Shown piece after piece: positions 34,590-43,046 of a DNA stretch of 64,000 bases. The position numbers were made by a program, and so were the translations under genes. The notes below the pieces were generated by a model. The model had not been told where the DNA came from. It did no database searches and was given only the letters and a program-made list of their open reading frames with translations. Position 1 is the stretch's first letter. Each line of letters starts with the position of its first letter. This stretch comes from Bacteroidetes bacterium 43-93 (GTDB taxonomy: Bacteria > Bacteroidota > Bacteroidia > Chitinophagales > Chitinophagaceae): the NCBI GenBank assembly GCA_001897855.1, contig MKUO01000018.1:503481-567480 (forward strand), read 5' to 3'.

Positions 34590-35807
34590 CTACTCCCATC
34601 TCTTCACCACCAGCGAAGAATTAGTACCACCAAAACCAAATGAATTGGAGAGGAACAGGCCGAAGTCCTGCTTCAGTGTCTCGGGTATGATATTGATCTT
34701 GGCGCTGTGCTCATCGGGGTTCTCGAAGTTGATGTTCGGGGCAATGAAACTGTTCTGCATCATTAGCATACTATACACGATCTCACTCGCGCCTGCCATC
34801 CAGCATTCGTGGCCGGTCATGCTCTTGGTGCTGCTCACCGGTACCTTGCCGCCAAATACTTCAAATATGGCTTCGGCCTCGCTGCCATCGCCTGCCGGTG
34901 TGCTGGTAGCATGTGCGTTGATGTATTGTATATCTGCGGCCGTCATGCCGCTATCTGCCAATGCACGGTTGATGCTGCGCACCTGCCCTTCGGTACTTGG
35001 GTTGCTGATGTGCTGGCCATTGCTGCTAAAGCCATAGCCCAATACCTCTGCCAATATAGTAGCGCCACGTGCCTGCGCGCTTTCCAGGCTTTCGAGTATC
35101 ACCGTTGCTGCACCACCACCGGGTACCAATCCGTCCCTGTCGCGATCGAAGGGGCGGGATGCTCTTGCAGGTTCGTCCTCGCGGAGCGAGAAGGTGCCGA
35201 GTGCATCAAAATTGGGCATAGAGTAGATATTCACTTCCTGCGCACCGCCGCAGATAACACGATCCTGCAGGCCTTGTTTGATGAACATATAACCCAGCCC
35301 TATGGAATGGGAACCGCTGGCACATGCCGCGCTGATGGAAAAATTAATGCCTTTGAGTTTGAAGATGGTAGAGAGGTTCATCGTCACCGTACTATTCAGC
35401 ACCTGGAACACAGAGCCGGAGCCTACGAGGGTGGTATCTTTCTTTTCACGTACCAGGTCTATACCTTCTATAACGGGTTGCGCGCAGCTATCATTGCCGT
35501 AGATGATACCTGTTTCATTATGCTCCAGGTAATCGTTGCTCATGCCAGCCTGCGCGAGTGCCTCGGTAGTAGCCATGTAGGCAAATTCTGCATGCTCGGG
35601 CATCATAATGCGGGCACGCCTGTCGAGCAGGCCCTTCAATTGCGGGCGCTCTACAAAACCCGTCAACCCCGAACGGTAGCCCATTTCTTTACGCTTAGGA
35701 TCGAGGATGATGCCCGACCTGCCGTTGAATAAAGAATCTGCTACTGCTTCCCTGTTCTTGCCCAAAGAAGAATAGATGCCTAAACCTGTGATTACTACGC
35801 GACTCAT
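34590..35807 (-). CDS. Beta-ketoacyl-ACP synthase (FabB/FabF type)
   Basis: A 405-residue condensing enzyme. Catalytic residues are Cys162 in SAACASGSHS, His299 in NAHATST, Lys328 and His333 in STKSMTGHE. N-terminal VVITGLGIYSSLGKN and C-terminal SNSFGFGGTNSSLVV are typical. The HAT-S-T form of the first His motif is a FabB-like feature, seen also in aryl polyene/flexirubin synthases. Nearby fabG and tyrosine ammonia-lyase genes on the same strand suggest chain extension on a coumaroyl starter; primary fatty-acid synthesis cannot be excluded. The 3' end lies next to repeat E. Confidence 0.9.
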   Translation of the reverse strand: MSRVVITGLGIYSSLGKNREAVADSLFNGRSGIILDPKRKEMGYRSGLTGFVERPQLKGLLDRRARIMMPEHAEFAYMATTEALAQAGMSNDYLEHNETGIIYGNDSCAQPVIEGIDLVREKKDTTLVGSGSVFQVLNSTVTMNLSTIFKLKGINFSISAACASGSHSIGLGYMFIKQGLQDRVICGGAQEVNIYSMPNFDALGTFSLREDEPARASRPFDRDRDGLVPGGGAATVILESLESAQARGATILAEVLGYGFSSNGQHISNPSTEGQVRSINRALADSGMTAADIQYINAHATSTPAGDGSEAEAIFEVFGGKVPVSSTKSMTGHECWMAGASEIVYSMLMMQNSFIAPNINFENPDEHSAKINIIPETLKQDFGLFLSNSFGFGGTNSSLVVKRWE

Positions 35808-35899
35808 ACGCCAGCAAAGTTAAATTTTAAATGCATCTGTGCCATAATCCGTTGGCTGGTAGCACGGTATTTGCAGCAGATGCAGTAAAATATTGCCTC

Positions 35900-36088
35900 A
35901 TGGAAAACATAACATCATTCAACAACTGGGAACAGACCAAAAAACAACTAAAAGAACAATATCCACAGCTTACAGAAGACGACCTCTGCTACGAAATAGG
36001 CAAGGAAGAAGAACTACTGAAACATCTGCAGGAAAAACTGGGCAAGACGAAAACGGAAATACGCAACTGGCTGCACATTATGGGCTAA
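35900..36088 (+). CDS. CsbD-like small stress protein
   Basis: A 62-residue acidic/basic helical protein. I chose ATG 35900 (MENITSFNNWEQ); the frame extends 23 residues further but without a conserved pattern. NWEQTKKQLKEQYPQLTEDDLCYEIGKEEELLKHLQEKLGKTKTEI closely follows the CsbD general-stress-protein pattern (NW-x-x-x-K-x-x-x-K, then LTDDDL and GKEDELL-x-x-LQ-x-x-LG). CsbD is induced by general stress in Bacillus; its molecular role is unknown. Single gene, opposite to its neighbours, followed by a hairpin. Confidence 0.78.
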   Translation: MENITSFNNWEQTKKQLKEQYPQLTEDDLCYEIGKEEELLKHLQEKLGKTKTEIRNWLHIMG

Positions 36089-36095
36089 AAAGAAA

Positions 36096-36114
36096 GGCCG
36101 GCTTTACGCCGGCC
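36096..36114. terminator. Hairpin between csbD-like gene and fabG
   Basis: Perfect 7-bp GC stem GGCCGGC / GCCGGCC with loop TTTAC between convergent stops. A-rich before it and T/A-rich after it, so it can act on either strand. Confidence 0.7.
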
Positions 36115-36140
36115 CTATTATAGTACGTTGCAAGATCTTT

Positions 36141-36869
36141 TTAGCTATATAATCCACCATTGATGGATATCACCTGGCCGGTGATATAAGATGCATTTTT
36201 AGACGCGAGGAAGCCTGCAAGATCTGCCACTTCTTCTGCCAGCCCGAAGCGCTTCATCGGTATCATGTTCACCAGTTCTTTTTCATTCAGCTCTTCGGTC
36301 ATATCCGTTTTCACAAAGCCGGGAGCAATCGCATTCACGGTAATATTACGCTTGGCTATTTCCTGTGCGAGTGCTTTGGTGGCGCCGATCATACCTCCTT
36401 TGGCAGCAGAGTAGTTTACCTGGCCCGGCATACCTTTCAGTCCGCTCAGCGATACCATATTAATGATGCGCCCGTAGCGGTTCATCAGCATAGGATTCAG
36501 CACCTGTTTGGTAACATGGTACATACCACCGAGGCTTGTATCCATTACGCTATCCCATTGTTCATTGGTCATAGACATGAGCAGTGTATCCTGGCGGATG
36601 CCCGCGTTATTTATCAGCACTTCGATGATGTCTTCCTTATGTGCTTCCATCCAGCCACCCAGTACCTTTTCTACATCTTCTTTGCTGGCTACGTCAAAAT
36701 TCAATGCTTCAGCGGCCACACCCTTTTCTTTTACCAGTTGCACCGTTTCTTCAGCAGCAGCTTTATTGCCTTTATAGTTTACCAGCACGGCATATCCCAG
36801 CTCTGCCATCTTCAGGCAGCATGCGCGCCCTATGCCTCTTGATCCACCGGTAACTAGTGCGTATTTCAT
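36141..36869 (-). CDS. fabG: 3-oxoacyl-ACP reductase (FabG-type SDR)
   Basis: A 242-residue short-chain dehydrogenase that reduces 3-oxoacyl-ACP with NADPH. The cofactor motif is TGGSRGIGRA, then LINNAGI, the catalytic Ser in MVSLSGLKG, and the Tyr-Lys pair in VNYSAAKGG, with NAIAPGFVKTDM and a C-terminal GQVISINGG as in FabG. Placement between a ketoacyl synthase and an aromatic ammonia-lyase on one strand suggests it works in the pigment chain-extension cycle rather than in housekeeping fatty-acid synthesis. It follows the lyase gene by about 50 bases of repeat-like sequence. Confidence 0.93.
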   Translation of the reverse strand: MKYALVTGGSRGIGRACCLKMAELGYAVLVNYKGNKAAAEETVQLVKEKGVAAEALNFDVASKEDVEKVLGGWMEAHKEDIIEVLINNAGIRQDTLLMSMTNEQWDSVMDTSLGGMYHVTKQVLNPMLMNRYGRIINMVSLSGLKGMPGQVNYSAAKGGMIGATKALAQEIAKRNITVNAIAPGFVKTDMTEELNEKELVNMIPMKRFGLAEEVADLAGFLASKNASYITGQVISINGGLYS

Positions 36870-36900
36870 AATTCAAAATTCAAAAGTAAAAATTCAAAAA
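36870..36900. repeat. ATTCAAAA-type simple repeat
   Basis: Four degenerate ATTCAAAA units directly upstream of fabG. The same motif occurs at 31188-31217 and 31333-31360, so it is a dispersed intergenic repeat in this genome. Confidence 0.5.
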
Positions 36901-36920
36901 CTGACTAATCAACCAATCAA

Positions 36921-38477
36921 CTAACCAACTACCTTCCTGAACTGCGCTACTACATCTGTATCGCTCATCCATTGTTTTACATCCTGCAGTTTTTGTGATG
37001 CTGCGAAGTCTTCTTTGAAGAAAGGTATCTGCTTGCGTATGGCAGTGTATATCCATTTGGTAGCAGGTGATAATTTGTTTGCGAAACCACGCAGGTCTAT
37101 CGCCTGTACTAGTGCCACTGCTTCTACACTCAGCACTTCGTACGCGTTATCTATTACGCGGCTGCACATCATGGCGGCATTGCAGCCCATGCTTACGATA
37201 TCCTGGTTGTCGTTATTATTAGGTATGCTGTGGATATACATAGGGTTGCTGAGCGTTTGGTTCTCTGCCACGGTAGATGTAGCAGGATACTGCATACCCT
37301 GTATACCGAAATTGAGGCCCAGCTTGCCTGCATTGGCAAATGGCGGCAGCTTCTGGTTCAGGTGCGGGTTCAGCAGGAAGTTGAGCTGGCGCTCTGCAAG
37401 CATCGACAGCTTGGTAACGGCTATCTTCAGCTTGTCCATTTCCAGCGCTATATAATCTCCGTGGAAGTTGCCCCCGTGGAAGATGTTTTTATTCTTACGA
37501 TCAACAACAGGGTTATCGTTTACAGAATTCAGCTCGTTTACGATCACCTGCTCGGTGTTCAATACCGTATCCAATATCGGGCCTAAGATCTGTGGCACAC
37601 AGCGGAGCGAATAATATTCCTGCACTTTGTCTTCTATCACATCTTCGGTGATCTTTTTATCGTACAGGTGCTCATGGCGTTTGCGCATCAGCTTGCTCTG
37701 TGCGCCCAGTTTGCGCATCCATTCTGCTACATGGCGCTGGCCCCGGTGCTGTTTTACATTGTTCAGCTCGGCAGAGAAGTGGTCGTCGTAGGCTTCCATC
37801 ATCTCATTTACCATCAGGGAGAGCAAAGTGCTCCACATTACCAGGCGATGCGCCATCAGCACATTCACCCCGCCGATACCGGTCATAGCAGAGGTGCCAT
37901 TGAGCATCGCCAGCCCTTCGCGTATGTGTATGCCCAGCGGTTGCAGTTTCAGTTTTTTGAATACTTCTTTTGCCGGTGTCACTTTTCCTTTCAGCCAGAA
38001 GTTACCTTCGCCTATCAGGCCCAATGCAAGATGAGCGAGCTGCACAAGATCGCCACTGGCGCCTACACCACCATGCGCGTACACACAGGGATAAGCATCG
38101 TTATTCAGCAGCGATACCATCAGTTGCACCGTATCGGGGTGTATGCCCGAATAACCGAGCAACATGGTATTGAGCCTTGCCAGCAACATTGCCCTGCTAT
38201 GCTGCGGTGATAACAATTGCCCCATACCCGAGCTATGGCTGCGGATGAGGTTGTACTGCAATTGCTTGCGATCGGCATCGTTGATGCGGTATTGCGCCAT
38301 TGGGCCAAAACCGGTATTGATACCGTATATCAGTTTATTCTTAGAGAAAGACTGTAAAAATTCAAAGCTCTTGCTCACATCCCTGACAGCAGTTGCGGAG
38401 AGGTTTACTTCATGATGCTGAAGTACCACCTGCTCAAATGTTGCCAGATCTATTGCTTTGCCACCTAGGGAAATCAT
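36921..38477 (-). CDS. Aromatic amino acid ammonia-lyase, probably tyrosine ammonia-lyase
   Basis: A 518-residue MIO-dependent lyase. The MIO-forming tripeptide is Ala140-Ser141-Gly142 in GGVGASGDLVQL; the catalytic Tyr is Tyr51 in YGINTGFGPM. The specificity region LQYNLIRSHSSGMG (73-86), the NDNPVVDRK and HGGNFHGDYIALEMDKLK segments and the IPNNNDNQDIVSMG stretch match, as I remember it, the Flavobacterium johnsoniae enzyme shown to act on tyrosine. Product would be 4-coumarate, the starter of flexirubin. Histidine ammonia-lyase is the alternative, but no other histidine-degradation genes are nearby. It heads the lyase-fabG-synthase gene run. Confidence 0.88.
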   Translation of the reverse strand: MISLGGKAIDLATFEQVVLQHHEVNLSATAVRDVSKSFEFLQSFSKNKLIYGINTGFGPMAQYRINDADRKQLQYNLIRSHSSGMGQLLSPQHSRAMLLARLNTMLLGYSGIHPDTVQLMVSLLNNDAYPCVYAHGGVGASGDLVQLAHLALGLIGEGNFWLKGKVTPAKEVFKKLKLQPLGIHIREGLAMLNGTSAMTGIGGVNVLMAHRLVMWSTLLSLMVNEMMEAYDDHFSAELNNVKQHRGQRHVAEWMRKLGAQSKLMRKRHEHLYDKKITEDVIEDKVQEYYSLRCVPQILGPILDTVLNTEQVIVNELNSVNDNPVVDRKNKNIFHGGNFHGDYIALEMDKLKIAVTKLSMLAERQLNFLLNPHLNQKLPPFANAGKLGLNFGIQGMQYPATSTVAENQTLSNPMYIHSIPNNNDNQDIVSMGCNAAMMCSRVIDNAYEVLSVEAVALVQAIDLRGFANKLSPATKWIYTAIRKQIPFFKEDFAASQKLQDVKQWMSDTDVVAQFRKVVG

Positions 38478-38569
38478 ATTCAGTAGAGGTATGGTAAAGT
38501 TTGCAAAAGTATAAAAACTATATGTAGCAAGCTATACCGGCTGCCATATTGAACCGTGTATATATAAGT

Positions 38570-39370
38570 TTATTTGTTTATCAGCGCGGTAAAAGGATTG
38601 CGGAGCTTTACATAGCCTGCAAGATCTACCTTAATGCTGCCTACCAGTATAGGGCTATCTACACGTACCGGCACATGGTTCTCATCATCGCTTACCCATA
38701 CTGTCATCTTTTCACCACCCTTAAAAATAGTGCCTTCGATCAATAGCGGAGAGATCTTAATGGTATTAAAAGTTCCGTATTTGGTTGTTACCCGCTCCTT
38801 GCCCAGGTAGCGGATGAAGAGGTTATACACCTGGTCGTCGAGAAACATGCTGAAAGGTATCTTATCACCGGGACTGTATTTACTGTAATCAATGTTGCGG
38901 GCATAATAAATAGCTGATAGTACATCCTGTACGCAGCGCGGTATTTTATATACACCATTGGTAGATATTGCCTGCCCCATTTCGTGGTTGAAGGTAACAT
39001 TGTTGTATATCTTAAAGCCTCCCTCATCTACATTGCGGATGAATTTCTGCGGCAGCATGGTTTCAGCATCAAGAAAAGTCTCATACCTATCGCGCACTTT
39101 ATAGAACCATTCATAAGATTTCATGGTCTTGCCATCGCCGGTGATGTGATATACTTTTTTGTTATTCAAGGTTTCCAACGATGTGGAGAAAGATGCGTAG
39201 CCAGCGCCCACCCAAATACTGCCCATATTGTAGTACACTTTAAAGATCAGCTTTTCGCCATCCTTAAAGCTCGTGTTTTTGATACCGCAGAAATCGTTCT
39301 GCGCATGGGCAACGGTGTTTATTAGTAGTAATAAGGTAAACAGCACACTAGATTTTATCGCTCGTTTCAT
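38570..39370 (-). CDS. DUF3108 domain protein
   Basis: A 266-residue exported protein with signal peptide (SSVLFTLLLLINTVAHAQ). The body matches DUF3108: FKDGEKLIFKVYYNMGSIWVGAGYASFS, then HITGDGKTMKSYEWFYKVRDRYETFLDAETMLPQKFIRNVDEGG, and a late MTVWVSDDENHVPVRVDSPILVGSIKVDL. Beta-rich and periplasmic; DUF3108 proteins have been compared to lipid- or polysaccharide-handling folds, without proven function. It lies 200 bases from the lyase gene on the same strand; a link with the pigment genes is possible but unsupported. Confidence 0.85.
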   Translation of the reverse strand: MKRAIKSSVLFTLLLLINTVAHAQNDFCGIKNTSFKDGEKLIFKVYYNMGSIWVGAGYASFSTSLETLNNKKVYHITGDGKTMKSYEWFYKVRDRYETFLDAETMLPQKFIRNVDEGGFKIYNNVTFNHEMGQAISTNGVYKIPRCVQDVLSAIYYARNIDYSKYSPGDKIPFSMFLDDQVYNLFIRYLGKERVTTKYGTFNTIKISPLLIEGTIFKGGEKMTVWVSDDENHVPVRVDSPILVGSIKVDLAGYVKLRNPFTALINK

Positions 39371-39408
39371 ATTTCCTGATCCTGAATGTTGTTTAAATAT
39401 AACTGAAT

Positions 39409-40374
39409 TTATCTAACCAGTTTTGCCCGAGCAATCATCAGGCTACCTACTACAGATGGTATGGCCAGGTTGATGCACCAGATACCAAACGTTGCAGTAA
39501 GGATGCCTATTGTATTGGCAGAAAAATGCCCGAACAGGAATATACCCAAACTGCCCCTTGCACCCAGCTCTACCAAGGCCACAGAAGGCACCACTGCTAT
39601 CACCCAAAAAAACAGGGCCGACATAAAGAAACCTTCCAGCGGCGGCATCATTACATTCATCCACCGTAATAAAATCAAATATTGTGCCGTGTAAATGGCA
39701 TAACGCAGCAAGGAGATCATCAGCACCTTAGCCTGCTGCTTGTCTGTAAACCTGCCCAGTAATTTGCCATACACATTGTACCTGCGCAGCCATTTTATTT
39801 TGCCTATCAGCGGTATCCAGGTATCGAAGCGCCAATAGGCAATAAAGGTGATGATGGTAACCATAATGCAACCTATCAATAATAGCAGGGCAATACTGCC
39901 TGAGAACGCAATATTATAGTAAGCAAGCCCCATGCATCCATATACAAACAAGGTGAGTAATTGCGCTACAGATCCTAATACAGATACTGCAACAAGGCGC
40001 GTGGTATTCTTCCGCTGCATGTAGATGAGCCTGCCGGGATATTCACCTATGCGATTGGGCGTAACAATTGAGAATGCGATACCTGCTATATAGCTCATGA
40101 ATGCCTGCCTGTATGTGGTGGGCTGTGCGGAGTTGGCCAGCAGTTGCCATTTCCAGGCTTCCAGCGCTACGTTGATGGGCATGAGTATTACCACCGTTGA
40201 AAGCAGGTACCAGGGCCCTGTATCCCAGAGTGTATTCATATCTACTTTCTCTAGCTGCTTTATCACCTGCTCATATATACCCCATAGCAACAGCGCAGAT
40301 ATAGCCCCGCCCAAAACATAGTTGAGCCATATTTTAGTACTTTTGTTCAAATCCTTTCTTTTTGCAGCAAGCAC
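39409..40374 (-). CDS. Flippase-like membrane protein (LPG synthase TM-domain family)
   Basis: A 321-residue integral membrane protein with about eight hydrophobic helices. The WLNYVLGGAISALLLWGIYEQV start, LSTVVILMPINVALEAWKWQLL and FSIVTPNRIGEYPGRLIYMQ are typical of the lysylphosphatidylglycerol synthetase transmembrane domain (AglD/UPF0104) family. No catalytic domain is fused, so it probably moves or handles a lipid-linked molecule. The start given is GTG 40374, which overlaps the divergent ruvC start by 13 bases; a TTG at 40350 would avoid the overlap. Substrate unknown. Confidence 0.82.
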   Translation of the reverse strand: MLAAKRKDLNKSTKIWLNYVLGGAISALLLWGIYEQVIKQLEKVDMNTLWDTGPWYLLSTVVILMPINVALEAWKWQLLANSAQPTTYRQAFMSYIAGIAFSIVTPNRIGEYPGRLIYMQRKNTTRLVAVSVLGSVAQLLTLFVYGCMGLAYYNIAFSGSIALLLLIGCIMVTIITFIAYWRFDTWIPLIGKIKWLRRYNVYGKLLGRFTDKQQAKVLMISLLRYAIYTAQYLILLRWMNVMMPPLEGFFMSALFFWVIAVVPSVALVELGARGSLGIFLFGHFSANTIGILTATFGIWCINLAIPSVVGSLMIARAKLVR

Positions 40375-40952
40375 CCCATATTATTCTTGGTATAGACCCC
40401 GGTACTACCGTTATGGGATATGGCTTGATCGCTATTGACAAAAATAAGGTTTCGCTGGTGGAAATGGGGGTATTGCAATTAGCAAAACACGACGGGCATG
40501 CCGAACGCCTGGAACTCATCTACCGGAAGATGGAAGCCCTGATACATACGCATAAACCTATATCCGTAGCTATAGAAGCCCCATTCTATGGCAAGAACGT
40601 GCAGAGTATGCTGAAGCTGGGCCGTGCGCAGGGCGTGGCGATAGCCGCAGCGATGAAGTTTGGATTACGCGCTGAAGAATACGCCCCCAGAAAAATAAAG
40701 CAATCCATCACCGGCAGGGGTAATGCCACCAAAGAACAGGTGTGGGAGATATTACAGCACACGCTGCAGTTTAAAGAAGATATCCGTTTTATGGATGCCT
40801 CTGACGCGGTTGCAGTGGCCCTGTGTCATCATTACCAGAACAGGCTGCCGGAGTTATCGGCAAAATCGTCTGCTACTATCGCTATTCCCAAAGCCAAAAA
40901 AGGAAACTGGGAATCTTTTATTGCCGCCAACCCGGGCAGGGTAAAAAAATGA
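40362..40952 (+). CDS. ruvC: Holliday junction resolvase RuvC
   Basis: A 196-residue endonuclease that cuts Holliday junctions with RuvAB. RNase H-like fold; first catalytic Asp12 is in GIDPGTTVMGYG, the Glu in VAIEAPFYGKNVQSMLKLGRAQG, and the C-terminal acidic pair in MDASDAVAVALCHH. The basic loop APRKIKQSITGRGNATKEQV is the junction-binding segment. Start is TTG 40362, giving a normal-length N-terminus; no ATG is available before IILGIDPG. It overlaps the divergent flippase gene start, so its promoter must lie inside that gene. Confidence 0.95.
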   Translation: MQQAPHIILGIDPGTTVMGYGLIAIDKNKVSLVEMGVLQLAKHDGHAERLELIYRKMEALIHTHKPISVAIEAPFYGKNVQSMLKLGRAQGVAIAAAMKFGLRAEEYAPRKIKQSITGRGNATKEQVWEILQHTLQFKEDIRFMDASDAVAVALCHHYQNRLPELSAKSSATIAIPKAKKGNWESFIAANPGRVKK

Positions 40953-41069
40953 TCTTACCCGGGAAGTTTCACAGGATGGAAACCCTCGTAACACATCTGA
41001 TAAATTTCTCTGAAAACCGCTACTAATTTGCATGAATAAAGGGTATTACCTATTTTTAAACTTTAAATG

Positions 41070-41108
41070 TTGTTTATACAACTTAGATTGTATTTTTGAA
41101 GTTGTATA
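41070..41108 (+). promoter_or_regulatory. Promoter with overlapping inverted repeat, upstream of response regulator
   Basis: TTG at 41070-41072, 18 bases, then TATTTTTG at 41091-41098 fits the Bacteroidota promoter. A perfect 10-bp inverted repeat TATACAACTT (41075-41084) and AAGTTGTATA (41099-41108) brackets the -7 element, a likely operator. The gene starts at 41186. Confidence 0.5.
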
Positions 41109-41185
41109 TTACAGAAACACATAAGATAAAAAGCACACACTTACATACTTTTAGGTTTATCCGGGAAAAACAGAATTAACTAAAT

Positions 41186-41881
41186 ATGGCTGATAAAGCT
41201 AAAATTTTACTTGTAGAGGACGATCCCACATTGAGCTACGTTGTCAGGGATAGCTTATCCAACAACGGATATGACGTAGTGCATTGTGCTGACGCAGAGA
41301 CCGCCTGGGCTCAATTCATGAAACACAACTTCGACGTATGCCTGCTGGATGTAATGCTGCCTAAAAAGGATGGCATGCACCTGGCTACACAAATACGACA
41401 GAAAAACGAGGCTATTCCCATCTTGTTACTGACATCCAAAAACATGGATGATGACAAGATAGCAGGTTTCAAAAGCGGTGCGGATGATTATATCACCAAG
41501 CCTTTCAATATGCAGGAGTTACTGCTACGCCTGGAAGTGTTCCTGAAACGTACCCGTAAGAAGGAAGAAGATGTGCAGCCTGAAGTGAAACTCGGCAACC
41601 TTACTTTTGATTATAACAACCTGGTGCTGGAAGGTGATGGTGTATCTCACCAGCTTACACAGCGCGAAGCCGACCTGATCAAATACTTCTGCGCTAATGC
41701 CAATAAAGTATTGAAGCGCGATGAGATATTGCTGAACGTATGGGGTAAGGAAGATTACTTCCTGGGCCGTAGTATGGATGTGTTCATCACCAAGGTGAGG
41801 AAATACCTGAAAGGCCAGCCGGGTGTAGAACTGCAAACCATCCACGGTATCGGCTTTAAGTTCGTTTACAATCCGCAATAA
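41186..41881 (+). CDS. OmpR-family response regulator
   Basis: A 231-residue transcription factor. Receiver domain: acidic pocket EDD (11-13), phospho-acceptor Asp55 in CLLDVMLPKKDG, the Thr in LLLTSKN and Lys in YITKPF. After a linker (RTRKKEEDVQPEVK) comes the winged-helix Trans_reg_C domain with QREADLIKYFCANANKVLKRDEILLNVWG and SMDVFITKVRKYL. It resembles RprY-type regulators of Bacteroidota. No histidine kinase gene is adjacent, so it is an orphan in this window. The inverted repeat in its promoter could be its own binding site. Confidence 0.92.
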   Translation: MADKAKILLVEDDPTLSYVVRDSLSNNGYDVVHCADAETAWAQFMKHNFDVCLLDVMLPKKDGMHLATQIRQKNEAIPILLLTSKNMDDDKIAGFKSGADDYITKPFNMQELLLRLEVFLKRTRKKEEDVQPEVKLGNLTFDYNNLVLEGDGVSHQLTQREADLIKYFCANANKVLKRDEILLNVWGKEDYFLGRSMDVFITKVRKYLKGQPGVELQTIHGIGFKFVYNPQ

Positions 41882-41908
41882 TATTTAATCAACCCTCTTA
41901 AAAAAGGC

Positions 41909-41939
41909 AAGGCGAATGGTAGATACCATTCGCCTTTTC
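41909..41939. terminator. Bidirectional terminator
   Basis: Perfect 12-bp stem AAGGCGAATGGT / ACCATTCGCCTT with loop AGAT, T-rich after and A-rich before, between convergent regulator and PorP/SprF genes. Confidence 0.85.
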
Positions 41940-41957
41940 TATCCTCTATATGTAACG

Positions 41958-43037
41958 CTAAAAATCTGTAGCGGAGTGGTCGAGCATTTGCTCAAACCTT
42001 GGACAAGCAACCTGGCCACCCATGCGGTCGTTATGCTTGTAGTTTCCGCGTATATATAATGACATTTCATATCCGCCGGTACCGTTTGTTGCCGGTTTCA
42101 GCGAAGATGTGTTCACATCGTAAGACATTGTAATGGAATACTTATCGTAGTCCAGTTTAATGGTTGGTATCAGCGCATCTTTAACTCGTAAGAAGCAGCC
42201 TGCATATACAGCAAAATTGTAGATCGACTCGCTCCTTGTATGCCAGCTTACCAATCCACCACCGATAATTTCCTGGTAAGGGCCTTGCTGGCTATAGTTT
42301 ACGTGTACGATCAGCGAATATTGTTCATTAAAGGCCGCACGTATACCCAGGTTCCCGTTCCATTTGGTATCGAGCCTCAGCATATCCTGATCGCCGGCAA
42401 ATGTCTCTTTCGGTTTTGCCACGTGATAGGCTGCTGCGCCTATATAGTAGTTTACCATGTGCGCTTCGCCGATAGTACTGTTAAAACTCATACCCGCACC
42501 GAGGTCAAAGTATTGAAGGCTGGTGTTGTTCATGTTCTCTCCGGACGGCCTCAGCGGATCGTACTGCCCGTTTGCATATTGCGAACTATAAGTTGCCTTA
42601 GACAGATCGTATGAACGCTGAATATATCCGCCTGTGAACCCTATCGACAAGTAGGACCTGTGCCCATCTGCCATTGCCTTGTTGTAGTTGATGGCAGGAT
42701 AGATCTGCATACTGTTGAAGTTGATAGAGCCTGCACGGTCATACGTAGCCGTAGCCCCGAAGCTGATGTAATCACCCACTTCCCTGTTCACTGCAACACG
42801 CGTTTCTGCAGATGCCAGTATCGTTTTGAACGGAGCGGAAATATTGCTCCATTGTGTACGATAGTTAACACCGGCTTTGTAGTCGCCACTAAAAATACCT
42901 GTCAATGCAGGGTTGCGCAGTATCGCGTTCTCGTAAAACTGTGAGAAGTGAATATCCTGTGCTTTGGCCTCCGGCCCGCTACATGCTGTAGCCGCCAGCA
43001 TGCACCCGATTAAGTAAAATTTGTTTGTTTTTGTCAT
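41958..43037 (-). CDS. PorP/SprF family type IX secretion membrane protein
   Basis: A 359-residue outer-membrane protein. Signal peptide (YLIGCMLAATACSGPEAKAQ), then the family start DIHFSQFYENAILRNPALTGIFSGDYKAGVNYRTQWSNISAPFKT, which is highly characteristic. The rest is a beta-barrel-like alternation with AVNREVGDYISFGATATYDRAGS and PNxG-type turns. PorP/SprF proteins help export or attach partner adhesins with type B C-terminal domains. The gene follows the 2203-residue adhesin by nine bases, so it is most likely that protein's dedicated partner. Confidence 0.92.
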   Translation of the reverse strand: MTKTNKFYLIGCMLAATACSGPEAKAQDIHFSQFYENAILRNPALTGIFSGDYKAGVNYRTQWSNISAPFKTILASAETRVAVNREVGDYISFGATATYDRAGSINFNSMQIYPAINYNKAMADGHRSYLSIGFTGGYIQRSYDLSKATYSSQYANGQYDPLRPSGENMNNTSLQYFDLGAGMSFNSTIGEAHMVNYYIGAAAYHVAKPKETFAGDQDMLRLDTKWNGNLGIRAAFNEQYSLIVHVNYSQQGPYQEIIGGGLVSWHTRSESIYNFAVYAGCFLRVKDALIPTIKLDYDKYSITMSYDVNTSSLKPATNGTGGYEMSLYIRGNYKHNDRMGGQVACPRFEQMLDHSATDF

Positions 43038-43046
43038 AAACGTTTT

